A program made the position numbers and the translations under genes. A DNA stretch of 19,161 bases, taken from CAIOHW01 sp046317855 (lineage in GTDB: Bacteria > Bdellovibrionota > UBA1018). Below the pieces are notes generated by a model, which saw only the letters and a program-made list of their open reading frames with translations, made no database searches and was not told the DNA's origin. The stretch spans positions 1 through 19,161 of the forward strand of contig JBKCVM010000149.1 of assembly GCA_046317855.1 (NCBI GenBank), read 5' to 3'. Below, in pieces: positions 8,004 through 14,543 of the stretch (positions are counted from its first letter, which is position 1; the number at the start of each line of letters is the position of its first letter).

Positions 8004-9020
8004 TTAACGGGCTCGGCGTCCGACGAGCCGCTCAATTCTGCGCTTCCAGCCAAGGCGCTTGGGCGAAAGACCCAGTGCCTGCCAGGGCGTGTCCCAAACC
8101 AGCTTGCCTGCAGGCTTGGCCACAAAGGTAGCCAAAAGAGTAGCCAAAAGAGTAGAAAGAGGAACTGCCCCCCCGGCAAGCACTCCGCTTTCCGTGCGGC
8201 AGACTCGGTCGCCAGGGCTCCAAGTGATCTGGAGATTTCCTAGGCTGGAGGGGCCGTGCATTCCTGCGGGCACCCCGTCCGAAACAAAGAATACGCCCTC
8301 GGGGTGAAGTTTCTGGGTCCAGGAGGTCACTTCTGGGCTAACGTGGACGCCGTCAGGGATAAGCTCGATGAAGGTGTCTTTTTTTCCTAAAAAAGCGCCC
8401 AAAATACCGGGATTTCTGTGGTGAAAAGGCATGGCATTCCAAGCATGGGTGAGCTGTCGAATGCCCGCCCGATGAAAGCCCAGGGCCTGCTCAAGGGTTG
8501 CCTGCGAGTGGCCCAGGCTCAGGCTGATGTGGTGTTTTCTGGTCCAGGTCAGGATCTTTTTGATTTCGGAAGCCTTGCCCCGCTCCGGCGCCAGGGTCAA
8601 ACGCGCTAGAGTGTGACCGGAGACTTCCCACCATTTTTTTAGAAGTTTGAGGCTCGGGTCAATGAGGTGCTCTGGCGGATGAGCGCCGCAGCAAGATGCA
8701 GCTAAGAACGGACCCTCGAGGTGAATTCCTACTGGAAACGCTGATCCTTTCTTGGGGCCAGTTTTCCATTGAGTTTGAATCCAGGCGCCCAGCCGTCGGA
8801 GGGCGGGTTCGAGGAGTCCCAGGGGCTGGGAGAGGGTCGTGGGGGCAAAGGCATGAACTCCGGAGCTCCACAGGCGCCGACCAAGCTCATCCAGCTCGTC
8901 AGAGGACGCCACCATGAGGTCAATCCCAAAAAGACCGTGAAAGTGGAGGTCGATGACCGGTTTGCAAGCTCGAGTGGCGCCTCGGAGATTGACAGTGGTT
9001 TTGGCTCGTGGCACCCACAA
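8004..9020 (-). CDS. nagA: N-acetylglucosamine-6-phosphate deacetylase-like amidohydrolase
   Basis: Expected to remove acetate from GlcNAc-6-phosphate, feeding amino sugar from cell-wall recycling or chitin back to metabolism. Motifs in order: DLHFHG with His26/His28, HLEGPF with Glu102, GHSQA with His171, THAWNAM with His192, DGVH at 223-226 and SDG with the catalytic-type Asp248. The best start is a TTG at 9020, since a TAA stop lies two codons upstream and no ATG precedes the metal motif; the GTG at 9014 is the alternative. At 338 aa it lacks most of the N-terminal beta domain (~40-50 residues) that family members carry before the first metal site. A dihydroorotase-like role is less likely given the NagA-type HLEGPF and THxxNAM motifs. 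Confidence 0.8.
   Translation of the reverse strand: MWVPRAKTTVNLRGATRACKPVIDLHFHGLFGIDLMVASSDELDELGRRLWSSGVHAFAPTTLSQPLGLLEPALRRLGAWIQTQWKTGPKKGSAFPVGIHLEGPFLAASCCGAHPPEHLIDPSLKLLKKWWEVSGHTLARLTLAPERGKASEIKKILTWTRKHHISLSLGHSQATLEQALGFHRAGIRQLTHAWNAMPFHHRNPGILGAFLGKKDTFIELIPDGVHVSPEVTSWTQKLHPEGVFFVSDGVPAGMHGPSSLGNLQITWSPGDRVCRTESGVLAGGAVPLSTLLATLLATFVAKPAGKLVWDTPWQALGLSPKRLGWKRRIERLVGRRAR
8128..8160. repeat. 12-bp tandem repeat inside nagA
   Basis: The unit GTAGCCAAAAGA occurs twice in tandem (8128-8139 and 8140-8151) and a degraded third copy follows. Because the unit is a multiple of three it keeps the frame and encodes the repeated Leu-Leu-Ala-Thr of the NagA C-terminal region. It may be a slippage-prone site, but copy change would only lengthen or shorten a helix. 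Confidence 0.7.
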
Positions 9021-9048
9021 AGCTTAACAAATAAAGAGGTCGTTTTCG

Positions 9049-9822
9049 ATGTCTGTTCGTTCTGCTGGTCGCTCCGCTGTTGGTTCAAAGTCTGCCCCCA
9101 AAACAGTCTCGAAAACGGGCATCAAAGCGAGTGCGCAAAAACCCTCTGCTGCGAAATCACCTGCTAAGGCAGCCCCTAAGGGCAAGCCCAGCGTAGTGAA
9201 GAAGCTGGCGTCAGGCTTCAGTGCCCTCAAAGCTGGCCGGGCTGGAAAACCCAGCACTAAAATAGCTACGAAGCCAGCGGTTGCAGCAGTCGTTCAACCC
9301 GCTGCCAAGGCTGGGGCTAAAAAAGTGGGGGTGCGAGTTCAGTCTCCGTCTCAGGTGCAGGGCGGGACCGGTAAACTATCAGGAAGCAAAGCTCAGAAGA
9401 AGCTTGCTGCTAATGCTGCAGCGGTTGAGCGCGTGACCGAGCGTCTGATGGGGAGAATTGCAGCTGAGCCATTGGCTGACTCGGTGTGTCGTGAGGTCGC
9501 TTGCGAGGGTCTCGGGACTTCAGCAGGTTACTGTCGCCTCCACTACATCAAGAATTGGAAAAAGATTAAGCGCAAGGATGTCATTCTTAAAGAAGGCAAG
9601 CTCAATCAGTACATTGAAGAGCTGGTAGGCAAGTACCCAGAAAAATACATCGAAGCGATTCGTCAAGATCTTGCCAATGATAAGGAATTTGCAAAAGTAA
9701 TCGTGGATTTGGATCTTGATGAAGGCGATGAAGATTTCGAAGCCGAGGGCACAAACGCTGATGCGGATGTCGGGATTGACACGCTGAAGCGTGAGTTTGA
9801 AGAGGAGCCAGACGCTTTCTAA
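9049..9822 (+). CDS. Histone-H1-like basic protein with Cys/His module and acidic tail
   Basis: Function not known; a nucleic-acid-binding or nucleoid role is inferred. The 257-residue product has three parts. Residues 1-120 are a disordered, Ala/Lys/Ser/Pro-rich basic tail with SPAK/APKGK-type repeats, like bacterial H1 homologues. Residues 145-220 form a compact domain with Cys147, Cys152, Cys162 and His165 (C-x4-C-x9-C-x2-H, a possible zinc site), followed by a strongly basic NWKKIKRK and amphipathic helices. Residues 221-257 are very acidic. GAGG stands 9 nt before the ATG. It starts only 28 bp from the divergent nagA, so its promoter probably lies inside nagA. It is monocistronic as far as can be seen. 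Confidence 0.85.
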   Translation: MSVRSAGRSAVGSKSAPKTVSKTGIKASAQKPSAAKSPAKAAPKGKPSVVKKLASGFSALKAGRAGKPSTKIATKPAVAAVVQPAAKAGAKKVGVRVQSPSQVQGGTGKLSGSKAQKKLAANAAAVERVTERLMGRIAAEPLADSVCREVACEGLGTSAGYCRLHYIKNWKKIKRKDVILKEGKLNQYIEELVGKYPEKYIEAIRQDLANDKEFAKVIVDLDLDEGDEDFEAEGTNADADVGIDTLKREFEEEPDAF

Positions 9823-9886
9823 ATCCGGGTTTTCCTGCCCAGGCTAGACTCGCCAACCTAGACGTTGCACTCAATCAAGGCTGCGG

Positions 9887-9903
9887 TCCCAGTCCGACTG
9901 GGA
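9887..9903. other. Small hairpin (TCCCAGT-CCG-ACTGGGA)
   Basis: A perfect 7-bp inverted repeat with a 3-nt loop lies in the 138-bp gap after the H1-like gene. No T-run follows on either side, so a terminator reading is weak; it may end or protect the transcript of the upstream gene. Confidence 0.4.
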
Positions 9904-9925
9904 TGATGCCAAGTGTCAGAATCTT

Positions 9926-9953
9926 TAAAGATTTAATCTCAAACTGCCGAACC
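9926..9953 (+). promoter_or_regulatory. Sigma-28-like promoter candidate
   Basis: TAAAGATT (9926-9933) and GCCGAACC (9946-9953) are separated by 12 nt. This resembles the flagellar sigma-28 consensus TAAAGTTT-N11-GCCGATAA (7 of 8 and 5 of 8 matches, spacing one longer). Transcription would begin close to the ATG at 9961, fitting the lack of any Shine-Dalgarno sequence before that ATG. The first element overlaps the perfect palindrome ATCTTTAAAGAT (9921-9932), which could be an operator. Single-site matches of this kind arise by chance, so this is a suggestion only. Confidence 0.3.
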
Positions 9954-9960
9954 CTTTGAC

Positions 9961-10587
9961 ATGAGTGGGCGTGGGCCAGGCAGGTTAATTGGGTTTGGGG
10001 GGTTCCTCTTGGGGCTGGTTTCAGCCACGGGCTGCGCCACCAGCCAGCTTTTAGTGGAGAGTAATCCTCCCGGCGCGGAAGTGTATTTTGTGGGGTTTGG
10101 TAATTCCGTGCAACAACTGGGGGTCACTCCGATGACTCTTTCGCCCCTCACTGTCCCTGGTCTTTATAAAGAACAGGTCCAAATCTCGGTGTCCAAGCCC
10201 GGCTATCACGGAGAGTCTTTCTTAATTCCTCCTTCGACTGGGGCAACTCTTGGAAAAATCAGTGCAAGACTCAATACGGATCCTCTTTCTAAGTCCTGTC
10301 AAGAAGGGGTTGCCGCGATGATCGACGCCACTGAGTCAGTCGCTCAGATTCAGCGCCTCATCTTCAAGAAAGAATTCACAGAAGCTGAGAGGCTTCTTGG
10401 ACCGTTGACGCTGAAATACCCAGCTGTTCCTGTGTTTCACAGTTTGCTTGGAAACGTCTTTTATCTTCAGAAAAACCTGACTCGGGCTTTGGAGTCTTAT
10501 CAGCGCGCCAGTGAATTAGGTCCGCAAAATCAAGAGACTCTGAAGATGATTGAAAGGATTAAGGCGATCAAGGGAGGGGGCGGCTAA
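9961..10587 (+). CDS. PEGA-domain/TPR lipoprotein (first gene of motor-like operon)
   Basis: Specific function unknown. The 208-residue protein starts with a short basic N-terminus, a hydrophobic stretch and LVSATGC, a plausible though imperfect lipobox with Cys25. Residues 31-104 read as a PEGA domain (VESNPPGAEVYF..., GVTPMTL, VSKPGYHGESF), a surface or periplasmic beta fold. Residues 137-200 form one to two TPR-like helix pairs (FTEAERLLGPL, ALESYQRASELGP). It should sit in the periplasm, anchored to a membrane. No ribosome site precedes the ATG, so the transcript may be leaderless. The MotA-like gene follows 16 nt downstream, suggesting this lipoprotein is an envelope partner of the motor. 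Confidence 0.85.
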   Translation: MSGRGPGRLIGFGGFLLGLVSATGCATSQLLVESNPPGAEVYFVGFGNSVQQLGVTPMTLSPLTVPGLYKEQVQISVSKPGYHGESFLIPPSTGATLGKISARLNTDPLSKSCQEGVAAMIDATESVAQIQRLIFKKEFTEAERLLGPLTLKYPAVPVFHSLLGNVFYLQKNLTRALESYQRASELGPQNQETLKMIERIKAIKGGGG

Positions 10588-10603
10588 CCGGCCGATCGAT
10601 CAA

Positions 10604-11389
10604 ATGGTCTTTATATCAGGACTTCTTGTCGCACTGCTGGCCATCATCTTCTCCGTTGTGCACCTGGGGCAGAGCTTTTCTAATTACATTGACCCCGTCG
10701 GACTGGCCGTCGTGATCGGTGGCACGATTGCCGTGGCCATCATTATCACTCCTTGGGACATCCAACTGGATATTCGCCGTGCTCTCATCAAACTTTTCTC
10801 GAATGAAAAAATTGATTTTAGAGCGGTCAACGAAGAGTGCCTGGCTTTCATTCAGGCCAACCGTCAGGGGATGGGGCGTTATACTCCTAGGCACCCAGGA
10901 GAGATCGGAAAACTTTTGACGGAGGGGGCCGAGCTCATTTCTCTGGGGTTTGAAAAAGAGAAGATCAGAACCATCCTCGAAGAGCATATTTTTCAGACAG
11001 TCGATCGCAGGCAAAGAGTGGCAAACTCCCTTCGAGCCCTTGCCAAATATCCTCCTGCCTTTGGCCTGGTGGGTACGGTGCTAGGACTGGTGAGCTTGAT
11101 GAATGCGATTTCTGCTGGAGCAAGCTCCACTGAAGCCGGTCGTCGAATGGCCGTGGCGCTAGTGGCAACGCTGTACGGACTTTTGCTGGCTAATCTGGTT
11201 CTCAATCCAGCGGGTGAAAATGTGCTCAAGGCTACCAACGACGAGCGTCGGGCCATGGAGCTTGTTCTTGAAGCGGTGCTGTTGGCCGCTAGCGATGCGT
11301 CGATGCTCGAGTCCCAAGAAATGCTGAATGCGAGGTTAGCACCCACTGACCGCGTTCATCAGCTAGCACAAGCAGGAGCTGAAGCATGA
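10604..11389 (+). CDS. MotA-type stator/motor protein
   Basis: Inner-membrane ion-channel component of the MotA/TolQ/ExbB superfamily. The 261-residue protein (ATG at 10604; a TTG at 10550 would add 18 residues) has the MotA layout: membrane helices at about 2-22 and 29-50, a cytoplasmic region 51-149 rich in charge, then helices at about 150-172 and 181-202. The paired channel prolines are visible in KYPPAFGLVGTVLGLV (150-163) and ANLVLNPAGE (Pro202), counterparts of MotA Pro173 and Pro222. The length fits MotA rather than TolQ/ExbB, which have three helices. No strong ribosome site is seen near the start. It overlaps the MotB-like gene as ATGA. Confidence 0.9.
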   Translation: MVFISGLLVALLAIIFSVVHLGQSFSNYIDPVGLAVVIGGTIAVAIIITPWDIQLDIRRALIKLFSNEKIDFRAVNEECLAFIQANRQGMGRYTPRHPGEIGKLLTEGAELISLGFEKEKIRTILEEHIFQTVDRRQRVANSLRALAKYPPAFGLVGTVLGLVSLMNAISAGASSTEAGRRMAVALVATLYGLLLANLVLNPAGENVLKATNDERRAMELVLEAVLLAASDASMLESQEMLNARLAPTDRVHQLAQAGAEA

Positions 11390-12150
11390 GGGGCTCTGCT
11401 GGACATTCGAGATTGAGCCGACTCAATGAGTCCTCCGAGGGCGTGGACTCTGAAGGTTCATGGGCTATCTCGTACGGAGACATGGTGACTCTGCTTTTAG
11501 CGTTTTTCGTGCTGTTCTTTAGTACGAACAGAGAAGCCTCTCAAAACGAAGGAATCCAAGCGGCTCTCCTAGCCAAGCTTGGGTCCATTCAAGGAAGCAA
11601 GCCCTCTGCTGAGCTGCATCCAGAACCTCAACTGGATATTGGAAATAGCGCAGTTGAATCTGGGATTGACGAGCAAGTGGTTAAAGCTTGGGGTGGGGTG
11701 GCACGTGCGGTGGGGAGCCGTATCGTTGTCGAATTTCCTGAAATTTCTTTCTTTAATCTGGCTCGAACCGAACTGACGCGTGAAGGCAAGGACGCGCTTT
11801 CGCGCTTTACTCAGCTGTACGTTGCTTTTGCGGGTCGAAACCTTCTTGGGATTAAAGCGTTCACCGATACCGTGGCTGTGGACCGTGAAAAATCGAGGCG
11901 TGAAGGCCGAAAGTTTGACGACAATCTTGAGCTTTCTGCCATGCGTTCGATTTCTGCCATGAGAGCACTCCAGCAAGCCGGTATTCCGCTCGATCGAATG
12001 AAAATTTCTGGCTACGGCGAGCTGCGTGAAGAAATGCCCGGGATGGTTGGCCGTGCCTTGGCATCCAAAGCGGGAGCGTCTAGCAAAGGAAATCCGCTCT
12101 CACGAAAGATTGTTCTGGTGATTGAGCCTGAAACAAAGGGGAAGTTGTGA
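11386..12150 (+). CDS. MotB-type stator protein with OmpA-like peptidoglycan-binding domain
   Basis: Partner of the MotA-like protein; expected to form the ion path and anchor the complex to peptidoglycan. The 254-residue protein has one membrane helix (about 26-46) beginning WAISYGDMVTLLLAFFVLFF. Asp32 is at the position of the proton-binding Asp32 of E. coli MotB. A linker leads to an OmpA/MotB domain (about 110-248) with IKAFTDTV near 156, NLELSAMRS near 180, ISGYGE near 207 and a late Arg240. It overlaps the gene before it by ATGA and the gene after it by GTGA, so the three are probably translated together. ExbD/TolR proteins lack the OmpA domain. Confidence 0.9.
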   Translation: MRGSAGHSRLSRLNESSEGVDSEGSWAISYGDMVTLLLAFFVLFFSTNREASQNEGIQAALLAKLGSIQGSKPSAELHPEPQLDIGNSAVESGIDEQVVKAWGGVARAVGSRIVVEFPEISFFNLARTELTREGKDALSRFTQLYVAFAGRNLLGIKAFTDTVAVDREKSRREGRKFDDNLELSAMRSISAMRALQQAGIPLDRMKISGYGELREEMPGMVGRALASKAGASSKGNPLSRKIVLVIEPETKGKL

Positions 12151-13901
12151 AGAACTGGGCTAAGGACTTCAAAAAGAGGCAGGTTTGGACATGCATTGGG
12201 CTAGCTCTTCTGGCCAGCCAGGCAGTAGGGATCCCTTCGGCGCAAGCCGAGACGGTAAAGAAACATCCACGAGTGGCTCAACTCGAGGACAGTTTACGAG
12301 AAAGCGCAAGCCTCTATTTAAAGTCCCGCCTTCCGGAGAGTCCTTTTCTGGTAAACGTCAGCGTGGATCCTCTGCGCAGAAACTCTTCTGGATCGTCGAG
12401 GGATCAACAAGAAAAGCTCCCGCTTTTGGATCCTACTTATGATGACATGCAAGATGAGTGGGATGATCCACAGGTCACCCTGCAAGAACTGATTAATCGC
12501 GCCAACCGCATTACAGTGAGCATTGCACTTTCGACTATCTTGACCGACGCAGAGCTCATTGAAGTAAAAGAGGCACTCACTCAGAGCCTTCATCTGACGG
12601 CTGCCCGAGATGAGATCAAGATTGAGATTCGAAAGTGGTCTTCGACTTCGAATCGCCTCTTTTATATCGTTCTGGCAGTCACCGTTATTTTTGTCATGCT
12701 CACTGGGTTCTTTGCGGTTCAGCGCTCCATGGTGGGTAAGCTTGCCTCGGCTCTCGCTTCACAGAAGCCTGCTGCTCAGGCAGGGGGTGGATCTTCAGTG
12801 GTTGCGGCTCCAGTGAGCAGCTCAAGCCCCGTCGGTCGAGGAGACGGAGGGGCTGCCACGATCCGAGGGGATGTTAATTTAAGTGACCCGATTAGAGCCC
12901 GAGAGCTCATTACTGGCTTTGTGGCGCAGCTGCAGGCGCGTCCTCATTTTCCCACACTGACGGCGATGATGGAGCTCGAAGCTTACGGAGCAAAAGACTC
13001 TGCGGGTTTGGGGGCTGTGATTGCTGAGCTGCCTGAGGCACTCAAGGCAAGACTCTTTGCTCTGGGTTCATCTAAGGATTGGTTCACTGCGCTGAATACC
13101 CCCGGGATGCTTACTCTTCGAGAGCTGGAATTAGTGCAGCGCTTGGTGCGTGAGCCAGTATCGAGTCGTTCAAAAGTCGTCGAAGAGATGCTGATTCGTG
13201 TGTGGCGCTTGGGTGATGAGATGCCCGTGTTTTTGAGATCCTGTCCACGTGATCAGGCTTTGGCAATTTTAGCTTCGCTCCCGCGGGGTATGGCAGTCTC
13301 TGTGGCGAGAAGGGCGTTTCCTGGTGCTTGGGCTGAGATCCTAGATCCTTCTTTTGCCCCCAAGCCGCTCAAAGATGCCGATGCTCAGAAAATTGCTGAT
13401 CAGGCAGAGGCCATGAAGCCGCTCTCTAATCTTGCTGATTTTCATAGGCTCAAGCAGGAGAACGAATTGCGGGAGTATCTCAAGACCTCAAGCGTCGAAG
13501 AGGAGCGCGAGATTTATTTGGCGTACAAACCTGAGGGTGCTCTTCAGGCGATGAGACCTCCTTTCTATGTAGTTTTGGAGGCCTCAGAACAAGAGTTGAT
13601 GGAGTTGGTGCCTCGGGTCAAGGTCGAGCAGTGGGCACTTGCTTTATTTAATGTAGACCGTCCGATTCGTGCAAAGATTCAGGCCCAGATGACAGATAAG
13701 CAAAAGATGCTCCTAGGCGAGCGATTAAAAACTTTGGACTCCGTTGGGGTTTCTCCCTTCGAAGTGGGAGAGGCTCGTGAGTCGCTTGGTCGCCTGTTTA
13801 AGCAGTTGAAGACCCAGGCCGGTCAAAAGCAACCTACGCTCAAAGAGGCAGGTGTGGCAGTTGAACAGAAGGCAGAAGATGAGACGCTTAAGGCGGCCTA
13901 A
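12147..13901 (+). CDS. FliF-like periplasmic/TM segment fused to FliG-like cytoplasmic region
   Basis: Proposed rotor-type partner of the MotAB-like pair; the name is by resemblance only. GTG start; 584 residues. Residues 1-34 look like a signal peptide or first membrane anchor. Residues 40-165 resemble the third ring-building domain of FliF, split by an acidic loop: LEDSLRESASLYL...VNVSVDP, then RITVSIALS, LTDAELIEVKEALTQSL and DEIKIEIRKW. A membrane helix follows at 170-191, then a Gly/Ala/Ser linker. Residues 245-556 are helical and FliG-like. DQALAILASLPRGMAV (369-384) matches the EHPQ region of FliG-M. R508 to L554, with SVGVSPFEVGEARESL, matches the end of FliG-C. The ordinary FliF RBM1/RBM2 are missing. 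It overlaps the next gene by 23 nt. Confidence 0.75.
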   Translation: MKNWAKDFKKRQVWTCIGLALLASQAVGIPSAQAETVKKHPRVAQLEDSLRESASLYLKSRLPESPFLVNVSVDPLRRNSSGSSRDQQEKLPLLDPTYDDMQDEWDDPQVTLQELINRANRITVSIALSTILTDAELIEVKEALTQSLHLTAARDEIKIEIRKWSSTSNRLFYIVLAVTVIFVMLTGFFAVQRSMVGKLASALASQKPAAQAGGGSSVVAAPVSSSSPVGRGDGGAATIRGDVNLSDPIRARELITGFVAQLQARPHFPTLTAMMELEAYGAKDSAGLGAVIAELPEALKARLFALGSSKDWFTALNTPGMLTLRELELVQRLVREPVSSRSKVVEEMLIRVWRLGDEMPVFLRSCPRDQALAILASLPRGMAVSVARRAFPGAWAEILDPSFAPKPLKDADAQKIADQAEAMKPLSNLADFHRLKQENELREYLKTSSVEEEREIYLAYKPEGALQAMRPPFYVVLEASEQELMELVPRVKVEQWALALFNVDRPIRAKIQAQMTDKQKMLLGERLKTLDSVGVSPFEVGEARESLGRLFKQLKTQAGQKQPTLKEAGVAVEQKAEDETLKAA

Positions 13902-14535
13902 ATTTGAGTTTGTACCGAGTGCCTTGAGAGGTTTCGGGGCCTTCTTGTTTTTTTGTTTTATGGGTGACTTTCAAGCCCATGCAGAGCAGAGCCGTCTTCT
14001 TGTGGGAGGGGGTACGGATTCTCTGAGCTCCCTTTTAGTGGGAAAAAATAAATTTGACGTGAGTCTGGGGGGGTATTCGATTGTTGCCCGCTCAGCAAGG
14101 AGTTCTGGCTCGGTTGCAGGAGTGGGTCTCTATCAGTTTAATTTTAGAAGAGCTATTTTTCCAAAGTTCGAAGCATCCATCGGATACACGATCTATTTTT
14201 CTCAGATCATCACTGGCGATTCAGGTTCAGGCTTAGATATCGGGTTGAACTATTATCCATTCTCTTCTTCTGCAGAAGTGAGTGCATCGGCCGGAGGGCA
14301 AACTCTTCAGATTGAAGAAGTCTTTAGGCCCTATGTTGGAGCAACCTTTAATCAGAGAGCTTATCAAAGCACGCAGTCGTCTTATAGCGGCCTGGGGGTT
14401 GTGGTTGGGGCTGAGCACTCACTTTGGCGTTACGTGAGTGTAAACGGAGCTCTGCGGTATGTGCAGCTCAGCGGAGGCGGGGGTGTGACTGCGACTGAAA
14501 TCAGTGGTTTCACAGGCCTCAGTTTACGCTTCTAG
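13879..14535 (+). CDS. Small outer-membrane beta-barrel protein
   Basis: Function unknown. The ATG at 13879 is chosen over an in-frame GTG at 13852 because AGAAGG precedes it by 6 nt and because it gives a clean signal peptide: MRRLRR, a hydrophobic core GFGAFLFFCFMG, and cleavage after AHA (residue 35). The mature ~183 residues alternate in the way of beta strands (VAGVGLYQFNF, FEASIGYTIYF, LDIGLNYYPF, RPYVGATFN, LGVVVGAEHSL, SVNGALRYVQL) and end in GLSLRF. The terminal Phe is the usual Bam recognition signal. An 8-strand barrel is likely. The 23-nt overlap with the FliF/FliG-like gene ties it to the motor operon, as an outer-membrane part of that complex or its local environment. Confidence 0.85.
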   Translation: MRRLRRPKFEFVPSALRGFGAFLFFCFMGDFQAHAEQSRLLVGGGTDSLSSLLVGKNKFDVSLGGYSIVARSARSSGSVAGVGLYQFNFRRAIFPKFEASIGYTIYFSQIITGDSGSGLDIGLNYYPFSSSAEVSASAGGQTLQIEEVFRPYVGATFNQRAYQSTQSSYSGLGVVVGAEHSLWRYVSVNGALRYVQLSGGGGVTATEISGFTGLSLRF

Positions 14536-14543
14536 CGCAAGCC

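Noticed and set aside
10604..12150. Zorya-type defence (ZorAB) reading of the MotA/MotB pair
   Set aside because: The MotA-like protein lacks the long cytoplasmic tail of ZorA, and no helicase or nuclease genes (ZorC/D/E) follow; the next gene is FliF/FliG-like.
10604..12150. TolQ/TolR or ExbB/ExbD reading of the pair
   Set aside because: Four helices and MotA-type prolines in the first, and a WAISYGDM segment plus OmpA-like domain in the second, fit MotAB better.
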